From the NCBI GenBank assembly GCA_045614225.1, contig JAZLCO010000036.1, positions 1-53,642 of the forward strand: a stretch of DNA of 53,642 nt. The letters are read 5' to 3'. This document shows, piece after piece, positions 41,173 to 50,211 of the stretch (position 1 is its first letter; each line of letters starts with the position of its first letter). Origin of the DNA: UBA9715 sp045614225 (GTDB taxonomy: Bacteria; Actinomycetota; Coriobacteriia; Coriobacteriales; Eggerthellaceae). Both the position numbers and the translations under genes were made by a program. The notes beneath the pieces are model-generated. The model did not search any database and had not been told where the DNA came from. It saw nothing but the letters and a program-made list of their open reading frames with translations.

Positions 41173-43224
41173 ATGGGGCACTACATCGAATCAGAGGAGC
41201 GTGACGCGCTCTACGCGCAGCTCCAGAACGAGGTGGCATCCTTGGACACGATCCATGAGATGCTCGGTTCCGGAAAATGGACCATGGACTTCGACGAATC
41301 CGGGGTCATGACCCGCGTCAATTGGAGCGACGAGTTCCGTCGGATGCTGGGCTACAAAGACCAGGAAGACTTTCCCGATGTACTGGAATCCTGGTCCGAT
41401 CTGCTGCATCCTGATGACAAAGAGCGTGTCCTCGAGGAGTTCAACGAGACGATTGCCGACTATTCCGGCAAAAAGACCTACGACGTCGAATACCAGTTGC
41501 TCACGAAGAACGACGGCTACCACTGGTACCGCGCGGTCGGAAAGCCCACGCGCAGGCCGGATGGCACGCCAATCACCTATGTGGGCGTGTTCTTGGACAT
41601 CACCGACCGAAAAGACATGCTGGAAAAGCTGGCGCAGCAACAGGAGTCATTGCACGCTGCCCTGGAGCAAGCGAACCAGGCGAACAAGGCCAAGACTGCG
41701 TTCCTTTCCAACATGAGTCACGAAATCAGGACTCCGATGAACGCCATCATCGGCCTGAACAACATCGCCTTGGACGATCCGACGATTTCGGAGAAGACGC
41801 GGGAGTACCTGGAAAAGATAGGGATATCCGCTCACCATCTGCTGGGAATCATCAACGACATCCTGGACATGAGTCGTATCGAATCTGGGCGCATGACGAT
41901 CAAGAGCGAGGAATTCTCGTTCGCGAAAATGCTGGAACAGGTCAATACGATAATCAACGGACAATGCAACGACAAAGGGCTGCACTACGAATGTCGGACC
42001 GTCGGGCATATCGAGGACTACTACATCGGCGACGACATGAAGCTTCGCCAGGTGCTTATCAACATTCTCGGCAATGCGGTCAAGTTCACGCCGGAAGGCG
42101 GCATGGTCAGCTTCACCATCGAAGACATGAACAGGCTGAACAACCAAGCCACGCTGCGTTTCACCATCCGCGACACCGGAATCGGCATGAGCGAGGAGTT
42201 CCTTCCCCGCATCTTCGATGCGTTCAGCCAGGAGGATGCTTCCTCGACCAGCAAATCCGGCAGTACAGGATTGGGCATGCCCATCACCAAGAGCATCGTC
42301 GAGCTGATGAACGGGCATATCGAGGTGGAAAGCGAAAAGGGCATAGGGACGACGTTCATCGTGACCGTCACGCTGATGCAAGCCAACCGTGAAGCGGGCG
42401 ACGAGATTGAACTGGAACTGCACCCGCACGAGATGAGTGTGCTGGTCATCGACGACGACCGTATCGCGTGCGAACATGCGGAACTCGTTCTGAGCCATAT
42501 GGGAATCACCTGCGAGACCGTCCTCTCCGGCGAGGAGGCGGTGGAACTGGTGAGAATACGCCATACCCGCCGGGATGACTTCAACCTGATCCTCGTGGAC
42601 TGGAAGATGCCGGGAATGGACGGGGTGGAAACGACCAGGAAGATCCGCTCGATCGTGGGCGACGACACGCCCATCATCATCCTCACTTCCTATAGCTGGG
42701 AGGACATCGAGGGAGAGGCGCGCGAAGCCGGGGTCGATACCTTTGCCGCCAAGCCTCTGTTCGCCGGCACGGTCATGGACGAGTTCCGCGCGGCGTTCCG
42801 CAAGAAGAACTCCAAGTCGGCTCGGCCCACGGTGGACCTGAAAGGTCGTCGCGTACTGCTTGCGGAGGACGTCGAGATCAACGCGGAAATCATGATGATG
42901 GTGCTGTCTATGCGGGAAATCGACGTGGACCATGCGGTAAACGGCAAGGTTGCGGTGGCGATGTACCAAGACCACGAGCCGGGCCACTACGACGCCATTC
43001 TGATGGACATGCGCATGCCGGAGATGGACGGCCTTGAGGCGACGCAGATCATAAGGGCCACAGACAAGGCGGATGCCACGACCATTCCGATCATCGCCTT
43101 GACGGCCAACGCCTTCGACGAGGACGTGCAGCGCAGCATGCAAGCTGGACTGAACGCCCATCTGTCAAAGCCGATCGAGCCCGATCTGTTGTTCGAAACC
43201 CTTGAGGATCTGCTTGCGGAATAG
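41173..43224 (+). CDS. hybrid sensor histidine kinase (PAS-HisKA-HATPase-REC-REC)
   Basis: Residues ~25-145 are a PAS domain (FRRMLGYKDQEDFPDVLESW; GYHWYRAVGKPTRRPDGTP). A short coiled coil leads to HisKA with His183 in SNMSHEIRTPMNA, then an ATPase with RQVLINILGNAVKFTPEGG, DTGIGMS and GSTGLGMPITKS. Two receiver domains follow with phospho-acceptors Asp476 (LVDWKMPGMDG) and Asp612 (LMDMRMPEMDG). There is no transmembrane helix, so it senses a cytosolic signal. No DNA-binding regulator is fused. A LysR gene follows by about 50 bases; co-transcription is possible. Confidence 0.95.
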   Translation: MGHYIESEERDALYAQLQNEVASLDTIHEMLGSGKWTMDFDESGVMTRVNWSDEFRRMLGYKDQEDFPDVLESWSDLLHPDDKERVLEEFNETIADYSGKKTYDVEYQLLTKNDGYHWYRAVGKPTRRPDGTPITYVGVFLDITDRKDMLEKLAQQQESLHAALEQANQANKAKTAFLSNMSHEIRTPMNAIIGLNNIALDDPTISEKTREYLEKIGISAHHLLGIINDILDMSRIESGRMTIKSEEFSFAKMLEQVNTIINGQCNDKGLHYECRTVGHIEDYYIGDDMKLRQVLINILGNAVKFTPEGGMVSFTIEDMNRLNNQATLRFTIRDTGIGMSEEFLPRIFDAFSQEDASSTSKSGSTGLGMPITKSIVELMNGHIEVESEKGIGTTFIVTVTLMQANREAGDEIELELHPHEMSVLVIDDDRIACEHAELVLSHMGITCETVLSGEEAVELVRIRHTRRDDFNLILVDWKMPGMDGVETTRKIRSIVGDDTPIIILTSYSWEDIEGEAREAGVDTFAAKPLFAGTVMDEFRAAFRKKNSKSARPTVDLKGRRVLLAEDVEINAEIMMMVLSMREIDVDHAVNGKVAVAMYQDHEPGHYDAILMDMRMPEMDGLEATQIIRATDKADATTIPIIALTANAFDEDVQRSMQAGLNAHLSKPIEPDLLFETLEDLLAE

Positions 43225-43274
43225 CGGGTTGGGTGAGTCGGGGTGGCTCAGGCGCGAACAACGAGGTGGTAAGG

Positions 43275-44180
43275 ATGAAGATTGAGCTCATGCAAGAGTT
43301 CATCGAGCTTGCACGTGTTAAGAATTATTCCCGTGCGGCTGAAAACCTGTTCATCTCCCAATCCACTCTGAGCAAACACGTTGCTGCGATTGAGGACGAG
43401 CTGGGCGTTCATCTTCTCAAACACGATTATCGTGGCGTGGAACTTACGGACATGGGTATATATGCGCTTGACGTCTTCACGCAAATCACGGGTGCATACG
43501 ACATGCTCAAACTGCGCGCCAGTGAAGTGGCAGGAGGGCTGCATGGCGAGTTGAGGTTCGGGGTTCCCTACTATGCGACGCGCACGATTGCGTCACCCAT
43601 CCTTAAAAAGTTCAACGAGCTGTACCCTGCCATCAACGTCACGATAACGTCTGGGCAACCCGATTTGTTGCACGAGCTGCTGCTCGAAGGCAAGATTGAC
43701 ATAGCGTTGAACATGTATTGCCGCACCATGGAAGTACCGAATGGAACGTCTTTCGACATCGTGGAACTGATGCGCGACAAGCAAGTCTTTCTCTGCTCCA
43801 AAGACAATTCGCTCGCAAATATCGAGTCGATATCGATTGACGCGCTCAAAGGTAAAACTATCAGGTGTTTTGAATCAGGTCCGCTTTCTTCAGCGTTCGC
43901 TCAAGCTGTTCGGTCACGCTTCGAGAAAAAAGGCGTACACGTCACCTGGCAGGATCCGGTTCGAAACGCTGACTTGCTCAGTGATGCGGTATCGGAGGAC
44001 TGCGACGGGGTTATTGTGCCCAAGCATGCGGCGCTCTTTCATCCGGATTTGTCGGCAATCATTCTTGAAGACATGTTTCCTTGCCGTATGGCTCTGTATT
44101 CCGAAAAGAACAACCCCAATCCTGCTGTTACGCTTTTCCGTGCAGTAGCAACGAACGCATCGAAGGCGATTCGGCTGTAA
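43275..44180 (+). CDS. LysR-type regulator
   Basis: The ATG at 43275 has GAGGTGG upstream. Residues 1-60 form the winged HTH (FIELARVKNYSRAAENLFIS; QSTLSKHVAAIE), and ~90-295 the substrate-binding fold (GELRFGVPYYATRTIASPIL; INVTITSGQPDLLHELLLEG). Unlike most LysR genes it is not divergent from its likely target; the LigM/GcvT-like gene lies 173 bases downstream in the same direction. It probably controls that gene in response to an aromatic substrate, which is inference. Confidence 0.9.
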   Translation: MKIELMQEFIELARVKNYSRAAENLFISQSTLSKHVAAIEDELGVHLLKHDYRGVELTDMGIYALDVFTQITGAYDMLKLRASEVAGGLHGELRFGVPYYATRTIASPILKKFNELYPAINVTITSGQPDLLHELLLEGKIDIALNMYCRTMEVPNGTSFDIVELMRDKQVFLCSKDNSLANIESISIDALKGKTIRCFESGPLSSAFAQAVRSRFEKKGVHVTWQDPVRNADLLSDAVSEDCDGVIVPKHAALFHPDLSAIILEDMFPCRMALYSEKNNPNPAVTLFRAVATNASKAIRL

Positions 44181-44353
44181 TTGGGCTTTCAGCAAGAAGA
44201 CATCTTAACGAGCAGGAGATACGTCCTCTCAAAGTGCTATGCCAAACGGTCATACTTCTTTCCCAAACCGAATCACGATGACGCGTAATTCCACCTTACG
44301 ATGGCGTCAGCCAAGCGCAGTAAAGCGCACAAGGACCAGAAAGGTGGATCACT

Positions 44354-45727
44354 ATGCAGAAGAACAAGGTTATGGACATCAAGCTCGCCCCCTATACTGA
44401 AGGTCTTTTCACTCCGCTCAACCCCATGTGGGGATCGCAGGACAACGCAGCTCAGACCTGCGGCGTGTTCGTCTCGCCGGAGGGTGGCGGACGCCCGCAT
44501 GAAGGCTCTGTGCCGCTGTATCCGTTCGTATACACGAGCTGGTTCGACGAGGAGCTCAGCTGGCATGACAATGTTTACCTGCACAGCGGGCTCAACCCGT
44601 TCCCCTTCTTCACGGTGAAAGGCGAGGATTTCATAAGGCTGCTCAACGATTCCTGCATCAGCACCTTCAACAACTTCCCTGTGGGCAAAGCTCGCCATAC
44701 TATCGTATGCGGCGAGGACGGCACGGTCATTCTTGACGGTATCGTTGTGCGACGCGCCGATGACGAGTTCATCTGCATGTGCATGCTTCCTGCTCTCATG
44801 CAGCAGCTGAGTGGCAAGGAGTACGACATCGAGGTAATTGACTCTTCCGATGACCTTTTCTTCTACCAGCTTTGCGGCCCCCGTTCTCTCGAGGTCGTCG
44901 AGCAGGCTGCTCGCGAGGATCTGCATGACATTGAGTTCATGTATTTGCGTGATGCCAAAATTGCTGGCAAGGACGTATTCATCCTGCGTACCGGCATGGC
45001 AGGGACCCTCGGTTACGAGGTGCACGGCAAGATTGAAGACGCACTTGAGGTTTACGAGGCTCTCATGGAAGCTGGAAAGCCTTACGACATCCATGAGCTT
45101 GGGCGCCATGCTTACCACAACACCCACACCGAAGGCAGCATTCCGCAGGGTGGCATCCATTTCTCGTGGGGCGGTCCGCTCACCAATCCGTCTGTCGTCG
45201 GAAGCGCCGCAAACGATGACGAATGGCTGCATGCGACGCCTTATGATCTCGGTTGGGAAAAGATGATCAGCTTCAAGCACGACTTCCCAGGAAAGGCAGC
45301 GCTCGAGGCTGAGGGCAAGCGCCATCACAATACGCTCGTGCACCTCATCTGGGATGCTGAGGACATTCTCAAGGTGGCAGCGACATGGTTCAACAAAGAT
45401 GAGGAGATGGCCGACCTCATGCCGCTCGCTGAGGACATGAACTTCACTCTCTCGAGCGCGGAACTGCACCACGACCGCGTGTATGACGGTGACAAGATGA
45501 TCGGCGTGAGCAGCGGCCGCATGTTCTCGCCCAAGAATCGCGAGATGATGTCGCTTGGCATCGTTGACCAGGACTACGCCGTCGAAGGCAAGGTCGTTGA
45601 GGTGCTTTGGGGCAACCCTGGTACTCGCCAGATGCGCATCAAGGCGACCGTCATGCTGACTCCCTACATTCGCGAAGGCCGCAATGACTCGCTCGACGTC
45701 GAGACGATTCCGCATCCTACCTTCTAA
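44354..45727 (+). CDS. GcvT/LigM-like aminomethyl- or O-demethyl-transferase
   Basis: A 457-residue GcvT-family protein (FFTVKGEDFIRLLNDSCIST; FPVGKARHTIVCGEDGTVIL, then DGIVVRR; FYQLCGPRSLEVVE; FILRTGMAGTLGYEVHG) with an extended C-terminal domain. The length and the N-terminal block NPMWGSQDNAAQTCGVFVSP are closer to LigM/DesA-type tetrahydrofolate-dependent O-demethylases than to glycine-cleavage T-protein (~365). No gcvH or gcvP lies near. It probably moves a methyl group from a methoxy aromatic to folate. It ends in a strong terminator. Confidence 0.85.
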   Translation: MQKNKVMDIKLAPYTEGLFTPLNPMWGSQDNAAQTCGVFVSPEGGGRPHEGSVPLYPFVYTSWFDEELSWHDNVYLHSGLNPFPFFTVKGEDFIRLLNDSCISTFNNFPVGKARHTIVCGEDGTVILDGIVVRRADDEFICMCMLPALMQQLSGKEYDIEVIDSSDDLFFYQLCGPRSLEVVEQAAREDLHDIEFMYLRDAKIAGKDVFILRTGMAGTLGYEVHGKIEDALEVYEALMEAGKPYDIHELGRHAYHNTHTEGSIPQGGIHFSWGGPLTNPSVVGSAANDDEWLHATPYDLGWEKMISFKHDFPGKAALEAEGKRHHNTLVHLIWDAEDILKVAATWFNKDEEMADLMPLAEDMNFTLSSAELHHDRVYDGDKMIGVSSGRMFSPKNREMMSLGIVDQDYAVEGKVVEVLWGNPGTRQMRIKATVMLTPYIREGRNDSLDVETIPHPTF

Positions 45728-45751
45728 GGTTTTTCACAACATGCACGATTT

Positions 45752-45778
45752 GGGGGCGAAGGATTTTTCGCCCCCTTT
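45752..45778 (+). terminator. intrinsic terminator after LigM/GcvT-like gene
   Basis: A perfect 9-bp stem (GGGGGCGAA with TTCGCCCCC), 6-base loop, then TTTCA, 24 bases past the stop. A convergent antitoxin gene ends beyond it. Confidence 0.85.
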
Positions 45779-45826
45779 CAATCGTTGGGAGGAATTGTGC
45801 GACCGCCGTTTGTGGCGCATGTTTGC

Positions 45827-46543
45827 TCATCGCAGCGATATGAACGCATACTCGCAATTCGATTGGGCGGAGTGCTCGAAGAGGTCGGTTGTGCAGCAAC
45901 CAAGTGCTCGCGCAAGTGCGCCGACGTAATCGGCACGTGCGTGGTTGATGTTCTTCTGACGTTGCTCGTATTGCTGTAAGGTGCGTACAGGTACGCCCGA
46001 CGCACGGGACAGCTGGCGTTGGCTGAGGCCAGCGACAAGACGCCTGGTCTGCAAGTTCGTTTGCGGGTGCGCTTGGGAGCACAACTCGTCGAGGCGGTCG
46101 CAGAATTGGCGTACATCCATTTCGTGATAGGGCGTGTAAAGAGATCTGATTTCGGCAATGCAGACACGCTCGTCAATTGCTTCGAAAGCATATCCGCTTG
46201 CCCATTGATAAAAGGCGAGCGCCCAGCCGGTCCAGTATTCAGGTGAGGCGCTTTCGCGGGGGACCCAGGTGGTTGCGGATGGGACATCACGTGGTTTCTC
46301 AGTACGGATGGCATCCGCTTCGCCATATTCGCTCGATTCAAGGATTTCGAGAGCAAGCTCTTCGCCCGAACGACCTGCAACTACCGCTGGGTCGCCTGCA
46401 GCGAAGCGGCGGGAGAGGGGGCTGGCGAGAAAAGCCGCATGTGCGTTTGTAAGGTCAAACCCGAGTCCCGACGTCGCGAAGTCGAGAAAGGCTCCAAGTC
46501 GTTTTTGCGCACCTGAAAGATACGTCTCATCGTAAGCGATCAT
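45827..46543 (-). CDS. XRE-type antitoxin of DUF3990 toxin
   Basis: A 238-residue protein. The C-terminal HTH (about 163-225: TRRLVAGLSQRQLSRASGVP; VRTLQQYEQRQKNINHA) is XRE/Cro type. The N-terminal ~150 residues are helical, with WVPRESASPEYWTGWALAFY and FEAIDERVCIAEIRSLYTPY, probably the toxin-neutralising part. It overlaps the 3' end of the upstream DUF3990 gene by 17 bases, so both come from one mRNA, toxin first. Confidence 0.85.
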   Translation of the reverse strand: MIAYDETYLSGAQKRLGAFLDFATSGLGFDLTNAHAAFLASPLSRRFAAGDPAVVAGRSGEELALEILESSEYGEADAIRTEKPRDVPSATTWVPRESASPEYWTGWALAFYQWASGYAFEAIDERVCIAEIRSLYTPYHEMDVRQFCDRLDELCSQAHPQTNLQTRRLVAGLSQRQLSRASGVPVRTLQQYEQRQKNINHARADYVGALARALGCCTTDLFEHSAQSNCEYAFISLR

Positions 46544-47198
46544 CGTGTGGCCTCATTTCCTCGTCGATGATTTTAGTGATGAACAAGTCGCCCTTTTTTC
46601 GAGCGTTGCGCTCATGATTGAAGTATTGTTCTCTCGCTTCGCGATCGCGGTGCTCCCGTCGCGGTAGCCAAACCGGGCGCAGCACCTCTTGGGCGCCTAG
46701 GAATTGCAGGCGCGAAAACGCGCGCTCGCTTTTCACGACGACTTGCCTTCCCAGCTCGCCTAGGCGCATAGCGTTTCCAAGTTGGCGGTACGAAATGGTT
46801 CCGTTTATGAAATCTTGAGCGAATGTGAAATAGCTGTCATCAGCACGGTAGCCTTTGACAACGTCGGCTTTCGAAAGATCGACCGCAAAGTTGGCAAGCA
46901 AGTATTCGCGCGCCTCGTTTGCAATGGGCGCGCGCACATCGAACCAACGGTTCGCCAAAAGAACAGCCAGCCAGTGAAGTGTTGTGAATTCCGATGCGTC
47001 GAGGTCGACGATTTCCAGACCGTTGGCATCGAAGTCGTATTCGTTGACGAACCCGTCATGGTCGAAGCCCACTGCCCATTCGCCCGCCATGTCAGGATGC
47101 TGCGTGCAGTAGAAGCCCAGGCCGTAGTCGTTGTACGGTTTTCCAAAACCGTAAGTTGGAACTTCCACGATATGGTCAGACCCATGGTAAAGCTTCAT
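46527..47198 (-). CDS. DUF3990 ADP-ribosyltransferase-like toxin
   Basis: The N-terminus KLYHGSDHIVEVPTYGFGKP, then NDYGLGFYCTQHPDMAGEWA, matches the DUF3990 family, an ART-fold group that uses NAD+ through its H/Y-type motif. The 223 residues are single domain, with a basic C-terminus (RREHRDREAREQYFNHERNA). It is followed with overlap by an XRE protein, not the DUF3791 partner found in many such systems. AAAGGA precedes the ATG. The target of modification is unknown. Confidence 0.8.
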   Translation of the reverse strand: MKLYHGSDHIVEVPTYGFGKPYNDYGLGFYCTQHPDMAGEWAVGFDHDGFVNEYDFDANGLEIVDLDASEFTTLHWLAVLLANRWFDVRAPIANEAREYLLANFAVDLSKADVVKGYRADDSYFTFAQDFINGTISYRQLGNAMRLGELGRQVVVKSERAFSRLQFLGAQEVLRPVWLPRREHRDREAREQYFNHERNARKKGDLFITKIIDEEMRPHDDRLR

Positions 47199-47217
47199 GG
47201 TCGTCCTTTCGCAATAA

Positions 47218-47237
47218 TATACTCCTATGGGAGTATA
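47218..47237. promoter_or_regulatory. palindromic operator of the ART/XRE pair
   Basis: TATACTCC and GGAGTATA form a perfect 8-bp inverted repeat with a 4-base spacer, 20 bases before the toxin ATG and touching AT-rich -10-like sequence. It fits autorepression by the XRE protein. Confidence 0.75.
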
Positions 47238-47327
47238 GCATCATGAAAGCATTGTCGAAGGGACGGTTCATCTGAGTGTGCGACAATAACTAGCATCGAA
47301 AAGCAAAATCTGGGAAGAGGTGGCGGA

Positions 47328-48029
47328 ATGGCGCAGAAGAATCTTGGGCTGAACTCGACGGCTGTCAGGTTCTTCGCCATGCTCTTGCTGGCGGCGACAC
47401 TGTGCTTCTGCGTGCTAGGTTGCTCGTCAGGTGGCAGCCAGGCGACTGCGTCAGGTAGCGCAACGAGCTCGCAAGCAGTTGCATCTGCCGATGCGGTAAG
47501 CTCGCAAGCAGCAAGCGCCGACACTGGCTCTTCCGAAATCGACCTCTCGGACCCAACACTGCTGACCGACTTGGACGAGTTCAAATTCGAGGCGGTTAAG
47601 GTCTACACGCCTAAGAAGTTCGAGCTCGACGTCGACCCCGATGCCAATGTTGTTGATTACGAGATGTGGAGGGTAAGCCCCTATATTTCGTTCCTCATAA
47701 GTCGCAAGTCGCTTTCCGACTACGCTGATATAGCAGCCGAGTATGATGCAAAGCAGGCTGTGCAAGGGCTGCTGACTGACGAAGAGTCGTTCCAACTGTT
47801 CATTTTTGAATCCGTTGCCTCCAGGAATGCGAGTGCGGTGACTGCCAACATTAATGGCAGGTGGTACCAAACCTTCACCCAAGGTGACAAGGCGTATTTC
47901 GTTTGGACAGTGTTGATTGATGACGAGAACAGCTACTGGATCAACTTCTTGTGCCCGCTTGAGGAAAAGGACCGCTACCACGACCTTATGGTCCAGCTCA
48001 TCGACAAGGCCGAGATTGACCGCGGCTAG
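47328..48029 (+). CDS. Ser/Ala-rich lipoprotein
   Basis: A 233-residue lipoprotein with signal LLAATLCFCVLGCSS (Cys near 32), a ~40-residue Ser/Ala/Gln spacer, and a ~150-residue globular domain (FEAVKVYTPKKFELDVDPDA; YISFLISRKSLSDYADIAAE; GRWYQTFTQGDKAYFVW). No family recognised. It is probably surface-attached. It stands alone between the TA system and the hydrolase gene. Confidence 0.75.
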   Translation: MAQKNLGLNSTAVRFFAMLLLAATLCFCVLGCSSGGSQATASGSATSSQAVASADAVSSQAASADTGSSEIDLSDPTLLTDLDEFKFEAVKVYTPKKFELDVDPDANVVDYEMWRVSPYISFLISRKSLSDYADIAAEYDAKQAVQGLLTDEESFQLFIFESVASRNASAVTANINGRWYQTFTQGDKAYFVWTVLIDDENSYWINFLCPLEEKDRYHDLMVQLIDKAEIDRG

Positions 48030-48224
48030 TTCAGCAGAGGTTTCATCGGAGACAACAACGCGCGTCTTTGAGTCTTCAATCGTGTTGCAAATATTGCCGA
48101 TAACGGCAAAAAACAGCTACAGTTGTCTTGTGCAATGAGACAACGAAAAGGGCTATCTCATCGACACGTGCTTTGCTGCACAGGATGCTTTCGAAGCGGT
48201 GCTCGACTATTTCTGGATTAGGTG

Positions 48225-49115
48225 ATGGACTTGATGGAATACGGCCGAGTAAAAGACGAGCAGATGCTGGCGCGAGAGTTGCAGCAAACGGCTGGGGCAG
48301 AAGCGTCGACTCGCGTTAACCCACAGCTCAGGCTGCACGTGCTCGCGAGCGGGAGCAAAGGAAACTGCTCGGTTGTCGAGAACGTAGCGACGGGCGCATG
48401 CGTCGTCGTTGACTGCGGCATCAGCAAACGCGCGTTCATGGAAGGATGCGCCGCATGCGGTGTGGACGTTGCGCGCGTCGAGGCGATACTCGTCACGCAC
48501 GAGCATTCCGACCATACGAAGGGGCTCGGCGTGATGACGCGCGGGCTGGCTCGGGCGGGTGTTTTCCCTGCGCTATATGCGAGTGAGGCTGTTCATAGGG
48601 CAAGCCGTGACATCCGCGACATCGAAGATGCGGTCGATTTGCGGCATTTCTCGCGCGGGGACGACCTGGCGCTTGCGGGCATGTCGGTTCATGCGTTTCC
48701 GACGCTGCATGATGCCGCCGAGTCGTTCGGTTTTCGGTTCGACTGCGCAGGCGACTCGATCGGCTTCATGACCGACACGGGCATCGTGACCGGGGAAGCG
48801 CTCGAGGCGCTTGTCGGCTGCCGTGTCCTAGCGCTCGAGTCGAACCACGACCTGCGTATGCTCGAGAATGGGTCCTATCCGCGCTATCTGAAGGATCGAA
48901 TAGCGTCTGAACGGGGCCATCTTTCCAACGACCAGTCCGCCGAGCTGCTGGTGCAGCTGCTCAACAACCAAGTCGAATGTGTCATCGGCATGCATGTTTC
49001 CGAGAACAACAACACCTACCGGCTGTCGCATGACGTGTTCCAGGAAACCCTCGCTCGCCACGATCACCCTGCGCGGGCGTTGGTGGGATATCAAAACAGG
49101 TTGGTCAGTGTGTAG
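48225..49115 (+). CDS. metallo-beta-lactamase fold hydrolase (WalJ/YycJ-like)
   Basis: The MBL metal motif THEHSDHTKGLGVM (about 89-102) and the LASGSKGNCSVVENV block after a ~38-residue extension are typical of WalJ/YycJ-type exonuclease-like hydrolases, with VVDCGIS, CRVLALESNHD and VIGMHVSENN as further marks. Homologues usually begin near the LASGSKGN strand, so the start may be internal (for example 48264). WalJ-type enzymes act on DNA ends in several bacteria. No WalRK genes are adjacent. Confidence 0.85.
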   Translation: MDLMEYGRVKDEQMLARELQQTAGAEASTRVNPQLRLHVLASGSKGNCSVVENVATGACVVVDCGISKRAFMEGCAACGVDVARVEAILVTHEHSDHTKGLGVMTRGLARAGVFPALYASEAVHRASRDIRDIEDAVDLRHFSRGDDLALAGMSVHAFPTLHDAAESFGFRFDCAGDSIGFMTDTGIVTGEALEALVGCRVLALESNHDLRMLENGSYPRYLKDRIASERGHLSNDQSAELLVQLLNNQVECVIGMHVSENNNTYRLSHDVFQETLARHDHPARALVGYQNRLVSV

Positions 49116-49116
49116 C

Positions 49117-49145
49117 AGTGAGTCATTGGGGCTGTCCCATTGGCT
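49117..49145. repeat. degenerate REP-like hairpin
   Basis: AGTGAGTCATTGGGGC and GTCCCATTGGCTC flank a single T and pair imperfectly. It is a decayed member of the family best seen at 30153, right after the hydrolase gene. Confidence 0.6.
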
Positions 49146-49183
49146 CAAAGTGCGACATACTTGCAGAAACAGGAGCAGTATTC

Positions 49184-50029
49184 ATGATTACTTCCAAGTT
49201 GAGGCTGGCCTCCCGAGGCTTGCGCGATGCTGTATATGGCGCAGCGGTTGGTGACGCGCTCGGCGTTCCTTATGAGTTCATGACGCGCGGCACATTCGAG
49301 TGCACGGGTATGGCATCGGGCGGAGCACATGGCCAGCCGGCTGGGACGTTTTCCGACGACACATCGATGATGCTTGCGACATGCGACAGCATCCGCGTGC
49401 ACAGGGCGATCGACCTGCACGACATGCGCAAGAGGTTCAACAACTGGCTGCATGATGGCGCCTACGCTGTTGATGGCAATGTGTTCGATGTCGGCGGCAC
49501 CGTTGCGACCGCGCTTGCTGAAGGCAAGGGCAGCACGGGCGAGCGATCGAACGGCAACGGATCGCTCATGCGCATCGCGCCTTTGGTATACACGACGGCA
49601 AGCGACGACGATGTACGTGCCGTGTCTGCCATCACGCATGCGCATCGCATATCGACCGAGTCTTGCGTGTGCTTCGTGAAGCTGATCCGAAATCTCATAG
49701 GCGGCAATCCGCTTGTGAACTCGCTTCGAAACAGCATTCCGGCGGATGACGAGTTCGCGTTTCTGGAAGGCGTTTGCGAGCAACCACGCGATGCGATTCG
49801 TTCGGGTGGGTACGTCCTGGACACGCTCAGCGCTGCCATATGGTGCTTTGCCAACACCGATTCATACGCTGATTGCGTGCTTGCGGCGGTGAACCTGGGC
49901 AGCGATTCAGACACCACAGCCTGCGTTGCAGGTGCTCTTGCAGGTGCGGTTTATGGTTACGACGCCATTCCTTCCGAGTGGCTCGATGCATTGCGCGGGA
50001 AAGACGTCATCGAAGCCAGTCTCTTCTAG
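49184..50029 (+). CDS. ADP-ribosylglycohydrolase (DraG/ARH family)
   Basis: The ATG at 49184 follows AGGAG. The 281-residue protein has the DraG/ARH marks: GAAVGDALGVPYEF near 20, TFSDDTSMML (Mg2+ site), RSNGNGSLMRIAPL, and LGSDSDTTACVAGALAGAVY near the end (second metal site). The enzymes cut ADP-ribose from modified proteins or small molecules. It is 2 kb from the DUF3990 ADP-ribosyltransferase, though not in the same operon. All catalytic acids appear intact. Confidence 0.9.
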   Translation: MITSKLRLASRGLRDAVYGAAVGDALGVPYEFMTRGTFECTGMASGGAHGQPAGTFSDDTSMMLATCDSIRVHRAIDLHDMRKRFNNWLHDGAYAVDGNVFDVGGTVATALAEGKGSTGERSNGNGSLMRIAPLVYTTASDDDVRAVSAITHAHRISTESCVCFVKLIRNLIGGNPLVNSLRNSIPADDEFAFLEGVCEQPRDAIRSGGYVLDTLSAAIWCFANTDSYADCVLAAVNLGSDSDTTACVAGALAGAVYGYDAIPSEWLDALRGKDVIEASLF

Positions 50030-50205
50030 GTGGCGTAGCGCACCTGTTCTGGCTGTATGCGAAGATTCGGGCTGGTGAATGATATTCTTGGTTCTGTCAT
50101 CCTTTGGAGGAAACTGCAGTCTTTGGATGGCGTGGATTGGCAAGCTGCGACGTGTTAGATGATTTCCGGCATTTCATCCTGTGAAATTGTTGTCCTGATT
50201 GCCCG

Positions 50206-50211
50206 TATAAT
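50206..50211 (+). promoter_or_regulatory. TATAAT -10 of Nif11-like copies C and D
   Basis: A perfect TATAAT lies 40 bases before copy C. The matching site of copy D (50529-50534) is CATAAT, and copy B has TATAAT at the same place on its strand (39332-39327). No good -35 is apparent, so activation by a regulator is possible. Confidence 0.6.

Noticed and set aside
41647..43161. A 504-codon open frame on the - strand
   Set aside because: Antisense to the clearly coding histidine kinase; composition rich in His/Arg/Val without motifs.
44273..45715. A 480-codon open frame on the - strand
   Set aside because: Antisense to the LigM/GcvT-like gene and without protein features.
48142..48224. Short open stretch encoding YLIDTCFAAQDAFEAVLDYF
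   Set aside because: It looks coding-like and might be a gene remnant, but it is about 28 codons, lacks a start, and matches nothing I know.
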